Below, piece after piece: positions 24,950 through 35,443 of a stretch of 64,000 nt of DNA. The DNA is from Metallyticus violacea. Lineage: Eukaryota; Arthropoda; Insecta; Mantodea; Metallyticidae. The translations under genes and the position numbers were made by a program. The stretch spans positions 51,023,501 through 51,087,500 of the forward strand of contig CM060830.1 of the NCBI GenBank assembly GCA_030762175.1. The letters run 5' to 3'. Under the pieces are notes generated by a model. It did no database searches. It worked only from the letters and a program-made list of their open reading frames with translations, and was not told the origin of the DNA. Each line of letters opens with the position of its first letter. Positions within the stretch are counted from its first letter, which is position 1.

Positions 24950-25640
24950 TTCAACATTTGAAAATGGCCAACATTTCAGCAACTGAGGTACCTAAAGAAT
25001 TAGATTTACTTAAGGAAAATAATTTGAACAGGAAATGTGTTACATTTCATAACTCGATTGTTTCTTCAAAATTAGTCTAGTTATAGAATGAAGATCTTTT
25101 CACCATGTCAGAATTTAAATAAATTACAAATTTATTTTATAACTCTTTTTAGGTCTTTTAGAGAAATTATCTCCATATCAGCTATTGAAGTCATTTCATT
25201 GGATAAAATTATAAAAAGTTACATAATTTGGGATGAAGTTGCTACAGTTATATCAATTCATATTAATGAAGATGAACTGTTTTATGATAAAGTTGTAACC
25301 AGCCAACTAGAGAAATGGAAAAACAATATAGATGTTGATCAAAGTTGGTGTAATGTTTTCTTATAATTAAAATTGCAGATATTGATCATAAAAACACAAA
25401 GGTGATAGTGTGCTTTGCATTCACTATACCAGTACAAATACTGCTGTAGAAAGAGCCATTTCAAATGCCATTATGGGCTGATGAAAAGTGATTTATGACA
25501 GAAACAATACAAGCAATTGTTGAAAAGACCTGTTTTTAGGAAATTAGTCATAAACAGTTTCACTATCTACTGTTAAGTAATACAAATTTTTAGCAAAAAT
25601 TTTGCTCACGATATAAATATAAGCTAGAAAGCTATATTTC
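24950..25640 (+). pseudogene. hAT transposase C-terminal remnant
   Basis: A 92-codon frame at 25088-25366 is unrecognised on its own. Downstream, 25400-25480 translates across frames as FAFTIPV / NTAVERAISNAIMG / WADEK. This matches the hAT dimerisation region (F-x-IPVSNAAVERxFSxMNxxxTDEKN). NTNF..KI..YKYKL near 25590 fits its end. Assigned by eye. Confidence 0.5.
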
Positions 25641-26110
25641 CTATTCTAAAACCAGCAGCTCACATTCCATGTATTGTTAAAAGGCTCATATGTATATTTG
25701 TACAAAATCAATAGTATTGCATAAAATAACTCTTCCTAGCAGTTCTTAGTTATTAAATGATTGTTGTTCATTTTATAATTGTTTGTAATTTAAGTTTCTT
25801 GTTTTGTCCCATTTTTTATGCCCTAATTTATGAAAATGTGTTGGTTTTTTGTGTAATAAATCTGGCCACCCTAGTTTAGCACATTGTTAAACCAGGCTTC
25901 TAATGATTATCCTTTATTAGCATATAAGAGTAACGAACCATACTTCTTGAAGTGAAGTTTCTAGTGAGGAAGATATGAGACAGTGTATTAATGTACAGTT
26001 TGAAAGCAGGTGCACTTTTGTAAAACCAGCTTACCTGAATTGACACTGAAGAAACAGATTTATTATAAATTGCATAAAAGAGACCAATAAATTACTTTCT
26101 TTTGTTTCAG

Positions 26111-26309
26111 ATTTGGATATAATACAATGGCGGGGCAGCAGATTTGTTTGAAATGGAACAGTTTCCAGTCCAACATAGTAACTAGTTTTGAGAGTTTATG
26201 GGAAGAAGAAGGATTGGTAGATGTTACATTGGCAAGTGATGGCCAGTGTATACGAGCTCATAAAGTTATTCTTTCAGCATGCAGTCCATTTTTCAGAAGA
26301 GTATTTCAA
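26111..26309 (+). CDS. BTB-domain gene, first coding exon
   Basis: First coding exon of a BTB/POZ protein. A polypyrimidine tract and AG at 26109-26110 precede the exon. The ATG at 26127 follows a 16-base 5' UTR piece (context ATACAATGG), so a noncoding exon must lie further upstream. It encodes residues 1-61, and a GT donor lies at 26310-26311 (phase 0). Residues 5-18 (QICLKWNSFQSNIV) and DVTLASDG followed by AHKVILSACSPFFRRVF are the hallmark start of insect TTK-type BTB domains, as in tramtrack, bric-a-brac, lola, mod(mdg4) and broad. BTB domains dimerise, and proteins of this group usually act as nuclear transcription or chromatin factors. The frame continues without a break into the next exon at 29777. 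The family is certain. The orthologue is not, so no symbol is given. Confidence 0.95.
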
Positions 26310-26939
26310 GTAAGCAACCATTATTTTCTAATATAATTCATTTGTTTAGTGTATGTAAAAATCACAAAAATTATGCTTTTAAAAGATTTATTTTTAGTAT
26401 AAGAGCTTTTCAATAAACAGTTGTCATAATTTTTTTTGACAGCATATTTCTACTCATTCTCTTAATTTTGACGATCTGTATCAAAGTATTCCCCATTGGA
26501 TGCAATGTATATGTCCTAGTGATTTGCCAGTCTTAAAAGACATGCAAGAAACCATTTTTAACAGGCCTATTAGAACTGCCTCTACAGCCTTCATAGCTAC
26601 TTCTGATGGAAAATACCGCTATCAAAGGCATTTCTTCAGTTTGAGGAAAAGGAAACAATCGAATCTGGGCCATAGGAGGGGTGAGGGACACACTTTACAA
26701 TGATTTTTTCAGATATTTAGCAACAACATTTGCGATGTGCAGCCGTGCATTATCATGGCGCAGCATCCAGCTTGTTGCATAAAAATGGGGCCTTTTGCAT
26801 GTGATAAGGTCTTGCAGAGTTTTCAGGACATCTCTAAAGTATTTTCCACTTACAGGTGCAGGTATGACATGTTGGCAAATGATTCCTTAAACATAAAAAA
26901 AATGAGATGACCTTAACTTTCCCAACAGAAGCAACCACT

Positions 26940-27137
26940 TCCTCTTTTCTTTCTTTTCTTTTCTTTTCCTTCCCCTTCCTTCCTTCCTTCCTTCCTTCCT
27001 TCCTTCCTTCCTTCCTTCCTTCCTTCCTTCCTTCCTTCCTTCCCTCCCTCCCTCCCTCCCTCCCTCCCTCCCTCCCTCCCTCCCTCCCTTCCTTCCCTTC
27101 CTTCCTTCCTTCCTTCCTTCCTTCCCTTCCTTCCTTT
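26940..27137. repeat. (CCTT)n/(CCCT)n microsatellite
   Basis: Pure pyrimidine on +: TTTTC units first, then CCTT units, an internal block of CCCT units (about 27041-27088), then CCTT again. The four frames on both strands that translate as Lys/Glu/Gly/Arg or Ser/Leu/Pro repeats are by-products and not genes. Polypurine/polypyrimidine tracts of this size can form triplex DNA. Confidence 0.95.
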
Positions 27138-27169
27138 CCCCACACAGATCTTTGTTGTTTGCTCTTAGG

Positions 27170-27375
27170 ATTGAAATTTTGTAGCCAAGTTTCATCAGCA
27201 ACGTAAAGAGGCCTTGTAAAATGTATTTACTTGTCTGTTAGACTCTTTACTTTTTTTGAGCAAGGCTTTTTTTTTTTAATTGAAATTTTGTAGCCAGGTT
27301 TCATCAGCAACATGAAGAGGCCTTGTAAAATGTATTTAATTGTCTGTTGAACTCTTTATTTTTTCTGGGCAAGGT
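27170..27375. repeat. Tandem duplication, unit about 109 bp
   Basis: ATTGAAATTTTGTAGCCAAG at 27170 recurs as ATTGAAATTTTGTAGCCAGG at 27279. Similarity continues through GAGGCCTTGTAAAATGTATT and TTGTCTGTT to the end of each unit. A poly-T run of about 12 bases ends the first unit. It lies inside the mariner remnant. Confidence 0.85.
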
Positions 27376-28029
27376 AAGGGGGTGACAAAACAAGCTTCCC
27401 TATTTTATTACTCTGAAACCTGCTTGATATAACTTACGTATCTAGTAATTTGCAGTCAAACCAATAAATGGCACACATTAGTCTGTGAAATATAATATTT
27501 GTGCAGCAACAGTTGCAAAATGATGAAAGAACTGAGTAATTGGTCAAGGGAGGGGGTGTATGCAGTGATTTAATTTTGTATAAGCAGTAAACATTCATAG
27601 GAGATAGTGTCAGAGAGGAAGTGAAGTCTGTTCATGTGAAAATGATGCTGTAAATTTGCAAAATGTTATACTATTGGAAAACATTAAATAGCTGTTGATG
27701 CATTCATTATTGTAATTAATTAAATAATTTGCGAAAACAGACATTGACCTAATTGATTTGTTTGGGAAAATAAAGAAGCATCAATAACACAGATGATTTT
27801 AGTATATAGTGAGATGAAGTAAAAGACAAAGTGGTGAATTGGCTCATTGAGTAGAAGACCATTTTCTATCATCAAGGAATGGTAAGATTATTTACTTTAT
27901 GACAAATGCTTGAATAGCTTTGTTGATTATGTTAAAAAAATAAAGGAGTGTTGCCTAAATAAAACTGTTCTTTATCTTGACCTATCTTTACAAAATAAGG
28001 GAAAAACATGCTCTTTGACTTAAGTTGGT

Positions 28030-28980
28030 AATTATTCTGAGTAATCAAATTTATTTGGATTTTATAGGGACTATTTGAATGGATGGTATAATTGCTAGTC
28101 AATGCACCTTGCCTTGAAGAGATGGTGAAAGAATACCAGCTTTGACATTACAGTACTATGCAAACTAGTGAATGGCAATAGAACTGACAACCACATTTTG
28201 AAAACAAACTGACTTACTTTTTATAATTAAAATTGTTTATGATTGGGTCCAACTATGTACTCTTATTGGCTTCACTTACTGTTTAAATGTAGAACATTGC
28301 ATCCTCTGCTAACTGTCGACTCAGACAGGACACAGACATTCATCTGCAAAACATTTAAACAAGTAAGTGGAGCCAATTAAGATTGTAGTTAGACTCATAC
28401 AGCAATCTGAATTATATGATTAGCTTCACTGTACAAGTTCTAGTTAGCATTTCTAGTTGGCTTACTTTTTGTTCATTTTATGTTTGCCAATGGCCAATCA
28501 AGGAATTATCATTGTTTTGAACAGAATGCTGCCAAATCATACAAATGCGAGCATTACTGAACTGAGTTGACATCCATAGTTAAGAAGGAGGGAGGATTCT
28601 ATCTGCTTAACCTGAGCCTTAACTGGGGATAGCTTTATTTAGTTTATGCCCTTTCACAATGCAGTCTGTCATAGTTTGTGTTTGTGCTTCCAATTAGCAT
28701 TCCTGCTGGGCTGCATTAGCATCATGTTAGAATAGTGGGGAAGGCACTAAAAGGAGCAGATGTAAATGTTTGCAGCGCTCTCACAAAAATATGAAATAAA
28801 TAAATTGATAATAACTATAATGAGACTGCATATGATGCAAGGTGCACTCCTGACCTCCACAGCAAATTCTCATATTAGATCAACTGATTATACTAATAGA
28901 AACTCACTGCACAATAGTGGCATCATTCATTTCAAATGACTGTGATAAAAATCAAAATAAATTTGATTACTCAGTATAGA
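28030..28980. mobile_element. Possible inverted-repeat element, about 950 bp
   Basis: CTGAGTAATCAAATTTATTT at 28037-28056 has its inverse AAATAAATTTGATTACTCAG at 28956-28975, and imperfect complementarity continues about 20 bases inward. It encloses the palindrome of PLE termini at 28205-28450. Inside, 28460-28800 is GC-richer unidentified sequence. No transposase frame. Confidence 0.45.
28205..28450. repeat. Palindrome of Penelope-like termini
   Basis: Arms at about 28225-28290 and 28351-28412 are inverted copies of each other (TACTCTTATTGGCTTCACTT against AAGTAAGTGGAGCCAATTAA), with a loop of about 60 bases. The arm sequence is the 3' terminus of the PLE family found at 32938, 34025, 43310 and 61380. 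There is no coding part. Confidence 0.7.
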
Positions 28981-29776
28981 TAGAAGCATAAATGGAAGTT
29001 GAAATAGGCATAGACTGCATTATAAGCACTAGTTGATCAGTTTCTAGTTATCAGCACATAAGACTCTACCTTAATAAATTCTATCTATTAGTTTGAAATA
29101 GATGTAAACATCACTTATATATTTGTGTGTGAATAAATGCACGAAAGGACTGTTTTTTAAAAAGTCGGCATCCACTCTACTTTTCTTTTAAATACAAACA
29201 CTTTGGCTTTAAGCGAGAGAATACACAACTTACTTTTAGATGCACCTATGGTGGTCAGCATTACTGATTTTAGATGAAAATACTGTTGCTGAATGTGCCG
29301 CAGTCAACAATGAGTCACAAACTGCATCTCTTCTAAAACAGTATTCACTACCTTCAAGGTCTCAGTGTTCACCAGTGCTGAAAAACAGTTATATCAGACC
29401 TCAAGGGCTTCTTTAGGTGAACACATAATTGTCATAAAGCGAATGAAACATTTATGAAACTGCCAAAATTCGTGGTCACTGCCAGGGAAAGGAGCAGTCA
29501 CATGATAAGAGCATCACAATACATGGATGTTATGGAAATAGTATTGCAAAGTGGTTGGAATAATTGGTTCAAAATGCTGGAAAAGTTTCACTGTGCTTAT
29601 TTTTGTGTTGCCAGTCCTAACAGCCAAAATTAAATATTAGTTTTAATTTGGTACAATAATAAATATATTATTTTGATGAAATCTTTGTATTTAAGTTAAA
29701 GTTAATCCAAGAGAATTATAATGTCTAATTAAATGATATATGAAGGATAATCATATGAATGTATTTTTTGTTTCAG

Positions 29777-29965
29777 AGCAATCCATGTCAGCATCCCGTG
29801 ATAATTCTTCAAGATGTTCACTTCTCAGAGCTTGAATCCTTGTTATGCTTTGTGTATAAGGGGGAGGTGAATATTGAACAAGAAAATTTGCCAGCATTGC
29901 TAAGGGCAGCAGAAACTTTACAAATAAGAGGACTATCTGGTGCTTCAGAGCAGGTTAAGGAAAAG
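29777..29965 (+). CDS. BTB-domain gene, second coding exon (end of BTB domain)
   Basis: Follows a pyrimidine-rich acceptor ending TTTCAG at 29771-29776 and ends at a GT donor at 29966 (AAAAG|GTACAT). It is 189 bases, exactly 63 codons, phase 0 at both ends, and encodes residues 62-124. It completes the BTB fold begun at 26127: HPVIILQDV, then ELESLLCFVYKGEV, then LPALLRAAETLQIRGL. These match the last strand and helices of TTK-type BTB domains, including the usual F-V/M-Y-x-G-E-V signature. Exon 1 ends at ...FRRVFQ, a known splice position in many insect BTB genes. An open frame continues past the donor for about 13 codons, but it has no BTB similarity and is read as intron. Confidence 0.95.
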
Positions 29966-30237
29966 GTACATGCGTCTTCTTTTTATGTGTTCTCTTTTTG
30001 TTAAAACCCAGTCTGCTAGAAGTTTTAACATGTAGTATGTACGTTTTGCATTTGCAGAACTTGAAAATGATTGCCAGATGTGAAACAACTCAGAGGCAGC
30101 ATACTAATCATATTGTATTGAAGTGGGAGAAATATATAATAAGATATTTCAGATTTATGTCTTAAAATATTACAGGGTAAAGCAAAATGTATGGCACAAA
30201 AAGAATAGTTATGAAAAGAATAACCATAATCCTACAA

Positions 30238-30350
30238 TAAAATGATGTTTCCGGGCTTGTTGGCCGTGGTCCAAAGGCTGTAAATACACCTGACATTTTG
30301 CCCGTGACTCCGCCGGGCATCTTCGGAGGACTGACTATCACCACCTCGTG
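30238..30350 (-). mobile_element. Penelope-like 3' UTR fragment, another family
   Basis: On the minus strand the sequence reads CCTCCGAAGATGCCCGGCGG, then GGCAAAATGTCAGGTG, then GGACCACGGCCAACAAGCCC. This resembles the conserved 3' region of many PLEs (CCTCCGAAGATG...GGCGAAACGTCAGG...CACGGCC...AGCCCGGAAAC). No coding part remains. It is assigned from recollection of the motif, so confidence is moderate. Confidence 0.55.
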
Positions 30351-30376
30351 TTGTAGCTGTTGTGTTAGTTGTTGTG

Positions 30377-30410
30377 TTTCTTCAGGATTGCATGAGCAAT
30401 CCTGAAGAAA
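30377..30410. repeat. Perfect 15-bp hairpin
   Basis: TTTCTTCAGGATTGC and GCAATCCTGAAGAAA with the 4-base loop ATGA. It lies 30 bases after the PLE 3' UTR fragment at 30238-30350 and may be its terminal structure. Confidence 0.75.
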
Positions 30411-30959
30411 CTTGAAAACATTCTCTCATCTTGCATGTTACTTTTAACAAGTTGTTTAACTACACATCCAAGTGGTGCTTTTTTTTTGAAAGTGTGCATA
30501 AAATACTCATGACTTGCTTATCATCCAGAAAGAATGTCAATTTTATTCTATATTTAATGGATGCTACCAGTCTGTTAATTGTGAACATAAAATTACATTA
30601 ACTGTCATGATTGTAACTGTTCTGCAGACTTGAACATTATGAGAACAGTTCCACGTGATGTATTGTTTGTATTTATTTTTAACATTTCTATATTACTTAT
30701 TTGCAACATATTGTTTATTATATTGTATGTGGGATAAATATACTCTATAGTAAATACGTTACATCCCTTTCAGGCATAATATATAAGGTAAGTCATTAAG
30801 TAATTTAAAAATTGATGTGGGGTACTACTTGTTTGATTGAGGCACATGAAACTATTCCCACTAGATGGCAGCATTAGTTCGGTAGTAATGCATGACATCT
30901 GACAGAAACAATCTATGTTTACAGTAGGGAAACAGTATTTTCAGGATGGTGGTATCTCT

Positions 30960-32120
30960 TAATGAGTGTACAGTTCTAGAGCAGTGTTCTGTTGTACGAC
31001 ATTTATGAAAAAAAAAAAGGTGTAGAATCAAAGCATATTCTTAAAGAAATACTTTATATTTATGGTGTTTACAATTGGGTGCAGAAGTTCTCTGAAAGGC
31101 AGACACATCAAAGATGAACATCGTGTTGGCCAGCCAATGGAGATTGCCACAGAGACAAATTTACAAGAAGTTGGAAGACTTAATCCTAGCAGACAGAAGG
31201 GTAACTTTATGCATAGCTTATTGGATACCTGTTGATAGCTACCTCTATTAATATTAATTGCCCTTCAGGGTATTCAGCTTTATGACATCGTCATAGCTGG
31301 AGATCATTTTCTGGTGCTTTCGTATATGATATCGAGCACATAGGATTTTGGATGTAAATATATCTAGACACCATAACTACTACTAGTGTTTTTTTTTTTA
31401 CATGACATGGCTAACTTATTAAGCATGACAATTTAGGTACTCATAAAATTCTGTGTGTATGATGGGTGCAATGCATGCTGACTCCAGAACACAAAATGCA
31501 AAGATTGGGTCTGGCATTACAGAATCTCAATTGCTACCATTATGATATGCTAGCCTGAATTGTTACAGGTAATGAGTCTTTTGTTCACCATTACCAGTTT
31601 AAGACAAAGCATGTGTCTGCAGTGGAAACATTATGCAGCACCTACGAAAAAAGTTCAAAAAGTTCCCACCATCTGCTGGGATCGTGAAAGCATATTGCTC
31701 ACCATATTCCAGCCTCAAGGACAAACCATAAATGCTGATTCTTACTATAACATCCTCAGGAAAATTTGTAAAGCAACCAGAACTCCTCACCAAATACATG
31801 TTGCTGTTGGAGACAATATGCATCCTCTTACTGCCGAGAAGACAAATGAGATGCTGTCAAATTTCACATAGGAAGTCCTCTAGCTTCCTCCATATGGCCC
31901 CAACATTGTCACAAGTGACCTATATTTGTTTGACCCTCTTAAAAATCATCTTGCAGGTGAACATTTTCCCAAAATGAAGCTGTAAAAAGGGAAGTAACCT
32001 CCTGGTTCTAACAACAGCCCAAAGAATTTTATACTGCTGTATTTCAAGGACTTATGAAATGATGGTACAAGTGCCTAAATGTAGAGGGGATTATGTTCAG
32101 AAACGAAGTATTTTTTAAAT
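30960..32120 (+). pseudogene. mariner transposase pseudogene
   Basis: In + with several frameshifts: AVVRHL near 30985; RSSLKGRHIKDEHRVGQPME (31085-31140, matching FKxGRxSxxDExRSGRP); WVPRMLTP-like near 31470; IVTGNESFVHHYQFKTK near 31560, where the first catalytic Asp of GDE is Asn; ICWDRESILLTIFQPQGQTI near 31675; GDNMHPLTAEKTNEML near 31810, where the expected HDNARPH reads GDN; and PPYGPNIVTSDLYLFDPLKN near 31890. Full-length layout but inactive. It lies in intron 2 of the BTB gene. Confidence 0.75.
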
Positions 32121-32934
32121 CAATACTCTTATTTATAAAGTTCTATATTCATTTGTAATATTTTTATTTGCCCTTGTAATACAGAGAAATATGGTAGATA
32201 CTCTTCAAGGAACCATGTGATAATGGCAGATTAAAAAGGACTGTATATTAATGGAAATGGCATATTTTAGGATTGTACATTTGTATTTTAACATAAAAAA
32301 CTTATACATTATACATATTTATCTAAACAACATGAAATACAGTACATTAATAAACTTATCCCCCTCCCTTTTTTTTAAAACTCATGTTGATGTTTTTGTC
32401 ATGCTTACAGAGAATTTTTAATTTCTCCAATATAGACAAAACTTTTGGTTTCACTCCTTTAGTCATGCTTGCACTAACAAGATACTTCACAATTATGCAC
32501 AATGTACATTTTCACTGACAGGTCAATGACAATGGAATATAAAATTAGTAGCAACCAGATTCTGCAGAGCATTGCTGGTATAAAGGATCAAATTTCATTC
32601 TTTTGTATTTGCCATTCTTAGACTCCAGCATGCTCTTGACATGCATGTGCTCACAGTAACTGGAAATCCCACAAAAATGTCTCATTGCTGTTTAAATTGT
32701 GATTTTTAAGAACTTTTAGACAACAAAAGATAACATATTAACAAGATGATAAGCATATTAAATGAATTTTAATTGCTGTTATATAGGGACATCAAGGGAC
32801 TAGGAGAAAAGAGGATATAATGTAGGATAGCGTAATAAACAGGCATGTCTATTGAGGTTTTGTTATATGTAATTTATGGTTTACTTAATGTATTTTCGTC
32901 TGCTACTAAGCAATAGCTATCTTAATTAAAATTG

Positions 32935-33995
32935 TTAATTGGAACATTGCACAGTGAAGCTAATCATATATTAAGATTATTGTGTGATTGAGTAGAACTA
33001 ACACTCTTTTGCTTCACCTGTTGAAATATGTAGAACCAGTTTCACGAACCTTTGTTCACATCGTCAACTAGATTGTAGACTGCTGGATACTTTGTTATGC
33101 TGCTGGAATGTGTACTGTGCTCTGGTGGAAGTGTTATGAACTTATAGTTTATGTTTTCATTCCTGGAAGTGTCAAAGTTCATTAAACTGTTCCTGTCTTT
33201 TTATTTGTATATGTAGATTTTTTCCCAAGTTGCTAATTCTTGGTTCTTGTACTGATTTCAATATGTAGTAGTTTTCTGCCCAGAAATGAAATGCTGCTGC
33301 TGATTTTTCCATTTGCTGGTATTTTATGTACCTGAAATGTTCTTTTAACCGTGTGCATATGTTTCTCTTTCTTTTTCCAATGTAGACCTTTTCACATTCT
33401 GCACAACTTATTTTGTAAATACCTGCTTTTTTCTTCTGTGGAATACTGTCATTAATATTGTCTGTCAGGAGATTTTTTGACATAAAATCTGTTTAAAGGG
33501 GCTAACTTGATATTAAAATCTTTAAGAATATTCTGACACTTTTTATAGCCCATGGATGACATGTGAATTTTTTAAAAAATCAGCTTATTTTTTTCTTCTG
33601 ATAGTGTTATGGTTTCTTTAATAAGTTTTTGCCTCTTAAATTTTTGTACTTTTTTGTGTACTAGTTCTTTCTTAAAATCATTTTTAGTTATAAATATTGT
33701 ACTTATGAAGCTGTTGACAATGGAGTGGCAATCTAATCTTAACTCATGTATTCACATTTCTTACACTATACTCCATTCACTTACATAAAAGTAAGATGCG
33801 TTTCGGGAGAATCTCTCCCATTTTTAGTTGCTGTACTTTCTATTTGTTTGTATTCTTTGAAGTATTCTTCTTTGCTAATTTGTACATTAACTAGCTGATG
33901 TGTTTAATTGTTACATATTTAAACAACTAAGCAAAGCAAAAGAGTGTTAGTTCGGTTCAAATCACACAGTGATCTTAAGAGCTATCTTGTTGAAA
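32935..33995 (-). mobile_element. Penelope-like element remnant with mixed termini
   Basis: The minus-strand frame at 33172-33483 reads AGIYKISCAECEKVYIGKRK, then RLKEHFRYIKYQQMEKSAAA, a well-preserved GIY-YIG domain with its Cys-x2-Cys. The region upstream on the minus strand (33720-33485) also translates as PLE linker sequence. The 3' terminus at 32938-33060 is repeated inverted at 33919-33990. A piece at 33705-33845 instead carries the 3' end of the other family (TTTCGGGAGAATCTCTCCC at 33799-33817). This suggests a nested or chimeric insertion. Confidence 0.78.
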
Positions 33996-34019
33996 TACTG
34001 TATAAGTACACAATTTCTT

Positions 34020-34790
34020 AACTAGAAATGTTAATTGGAACTTTTACAGTGAAGCTAATCATATAATTAAGATCATTGTATGATTGAGTCAAACTACACA
34101 CTCTTATTATCCTAATAATCCTACTTCTCTTTCAAGGACAAATTTTATAAATAACAATCAGCACTTACTATGGGCAGCTCCTTATCTCCATTTCTAGGTA
34201 ACCTCTTCATGAGCAGATTTGAAATACACATCAACTCAGGCATTCTCATATATATTTAAAATATGGTACAGATGTGTTGACAATATATTTGCTGTAGTTA
34301 ACAAAAAACTCATTGATGATGACATAAAACTTATTAATATACAAGATAAAAATATATCGTTCACATATGAAACTGAAACAGATAACACGTTACCATTCTT
34401 GCACATTAAAATAGTGAAGCGTCAAGGAAACTTGGAATTTGGAATATACAGACAAATCATATCAAACCTGATGGTTTTAATCCTACAATGCACAAACATG
34501 CAGTTAACAATAGCTTAACACACTGGCTAGTTAACCTACAAATTAGCAAAGAAGAAGAATATTCAAATGAATACAAACAAATAGAACAGCGGTTAAAAAT
34601 GGTTTTAGAAAAGAATTGTGCACAAAAAATTGCAGAAATTTAACAGGCAAAAACTTATTAAAGAAACCATAACACTTTAAGAAAAAGATAAAAATTCACA
34701 CATTCCTGGGGTAAGAAAAAATTTCAAAATATTCTTACAGATTTTATTATCAGATTTAATGTTAAAAATTTCCTGATAGACAATGTTTTT
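34020..34790 (+). mobile_element. Penelope-like reverse transcriptase remnant with mutated catalytic site
   Basis: Begins with an inverted 3' terminus (34025-34110), then RT sequence in +: MGSSLSPFLGNLFMSRFEI-like around 34170-34225, then an open 99-codon frame at 34219-34518 with WYRCVDNIFAVVNKKL. The catalytic YVDD motif reads CVDN, so the second Asp is lost. LPFLHIKIVKRQGNLEFGIY follows. The reading frame breaks after about 34518, but weak PLE similarity continues to 34790. Confidence 0.78.
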
Positions 34791-35117
34791 AGACAATTAT
34801 ACAGTTTATTTATTCATATTATTCAGTTTATTTATTCATATTCTTTTATTCTACTATGGCACCATAGCAACTTTTGTTCAAGCCTTCCTTATTCACATTA
34901 TTTCTACCCAAATAAGGTAAAGAAAAAAAAATAATAAAAATAGGTTTAATCTAAAAAATGTAAAAAGCAGTTTCTACTTGCCCACAATATATACTTCTCT
35001 ATAATTTGGAATTTAAATTAATATCTGCTTTTTGTTACCTTCAAATATCTTGGAAAATAACATAGTAAATTATTTTCATGAATTTCATTCACCAAATGAA
35101 ATTGTTTTCATTGTATT

Positions 35118-35345
35118 TAATGTCCATTTTTACTGCTGAGGCATCACAGACACGTCTCACATTATGAGACAAAATTATAAACTGGGTATTTCTTTTTAAG
35201 GAAGGAAGCATTTTAGGTTTAGTTTCCCTCTCCAGCATTTGCCATTTTTGAGTCGAGAAAGCCTGAAAGAAACCTCATTCTGGGATATGGTCCTGACAGA
35301 AGTTCAATCCCAGAACTCCTGCACATGAGTTCCTTAACAACTTAT
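35118..35345 (-). mobile_element. tRNA-derived SINE, second family
   Basis: Shares on + ATGTCCATTTTTACTGCTGA at the tail, CCAGCATTTGCCATTTTTGA in the body, and AGTTCAATCCCAGAACTCCT at the B box. More diverged than the copy at 21151. A 5' part of the tRNA head is lost or degraded near 35335. Confidence 0.75.
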
Positions 35346-35443
35346 AATAATTTATTAATTAATAATTTAACAACTTATAATATCACAAAACAGAAGAGAA
35401 TGATGCCTGTATAACCACAACATTGCCAACCCAATATTCCTTT

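Larger units (their letters stand above)
26430..27380 (-). pseudogene. mariner transposase remnant split by a microsatellite
   Basis: Read on minus from 27380: a block with ADETWLQNFN, present twice because of a tandem duplication, then NPKSKQQRSVW. These match the mariner GDETWxxxYxPxSKxQSxxW region with the first catalytic Asp. The microsatellite at 26940-27137 follows. After it come GKVKVISFF, GIICQHVIPAPVSGKYFRDV, LKTLQDLITCKRPHFYATSW and HDNARLHIANVVAKYL (second catalytic Asp). The rest is frameshifted to about 26440. The copy lies in intron 1 of the BTB gene, antisense to it. Confidence 0.8.

Noticed and set aside
25088..25366. 92-codon frame as an upstream exon of the BTB gene
   Set aside because: Lies next to hAT-like dimerisation-region sequence, lacks splice signals in a fitting phase, and the BTB start at 26127 is already complete.
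26834..27206. Four long frames of Lys/Glu/Gly/Arg or Ser/Leu/Pro repeats
   Set aside because: They are translations of the pyrimidine microsatellite at 26940-27137 and of the mariner remnant around it.
29759..30004. Extension of exon 2 to the open-frame end at 30004
   Set aside because: A consensus donor at 29966 ends the exon in the phase needed for exon 3, and the residues after it are unlike BTB proteins.
31560..31871. 103-codon frame as a host gene
   Set aside because: Its residues match the mariner transposase core and it is flanked by further mariner pieces in other frames.
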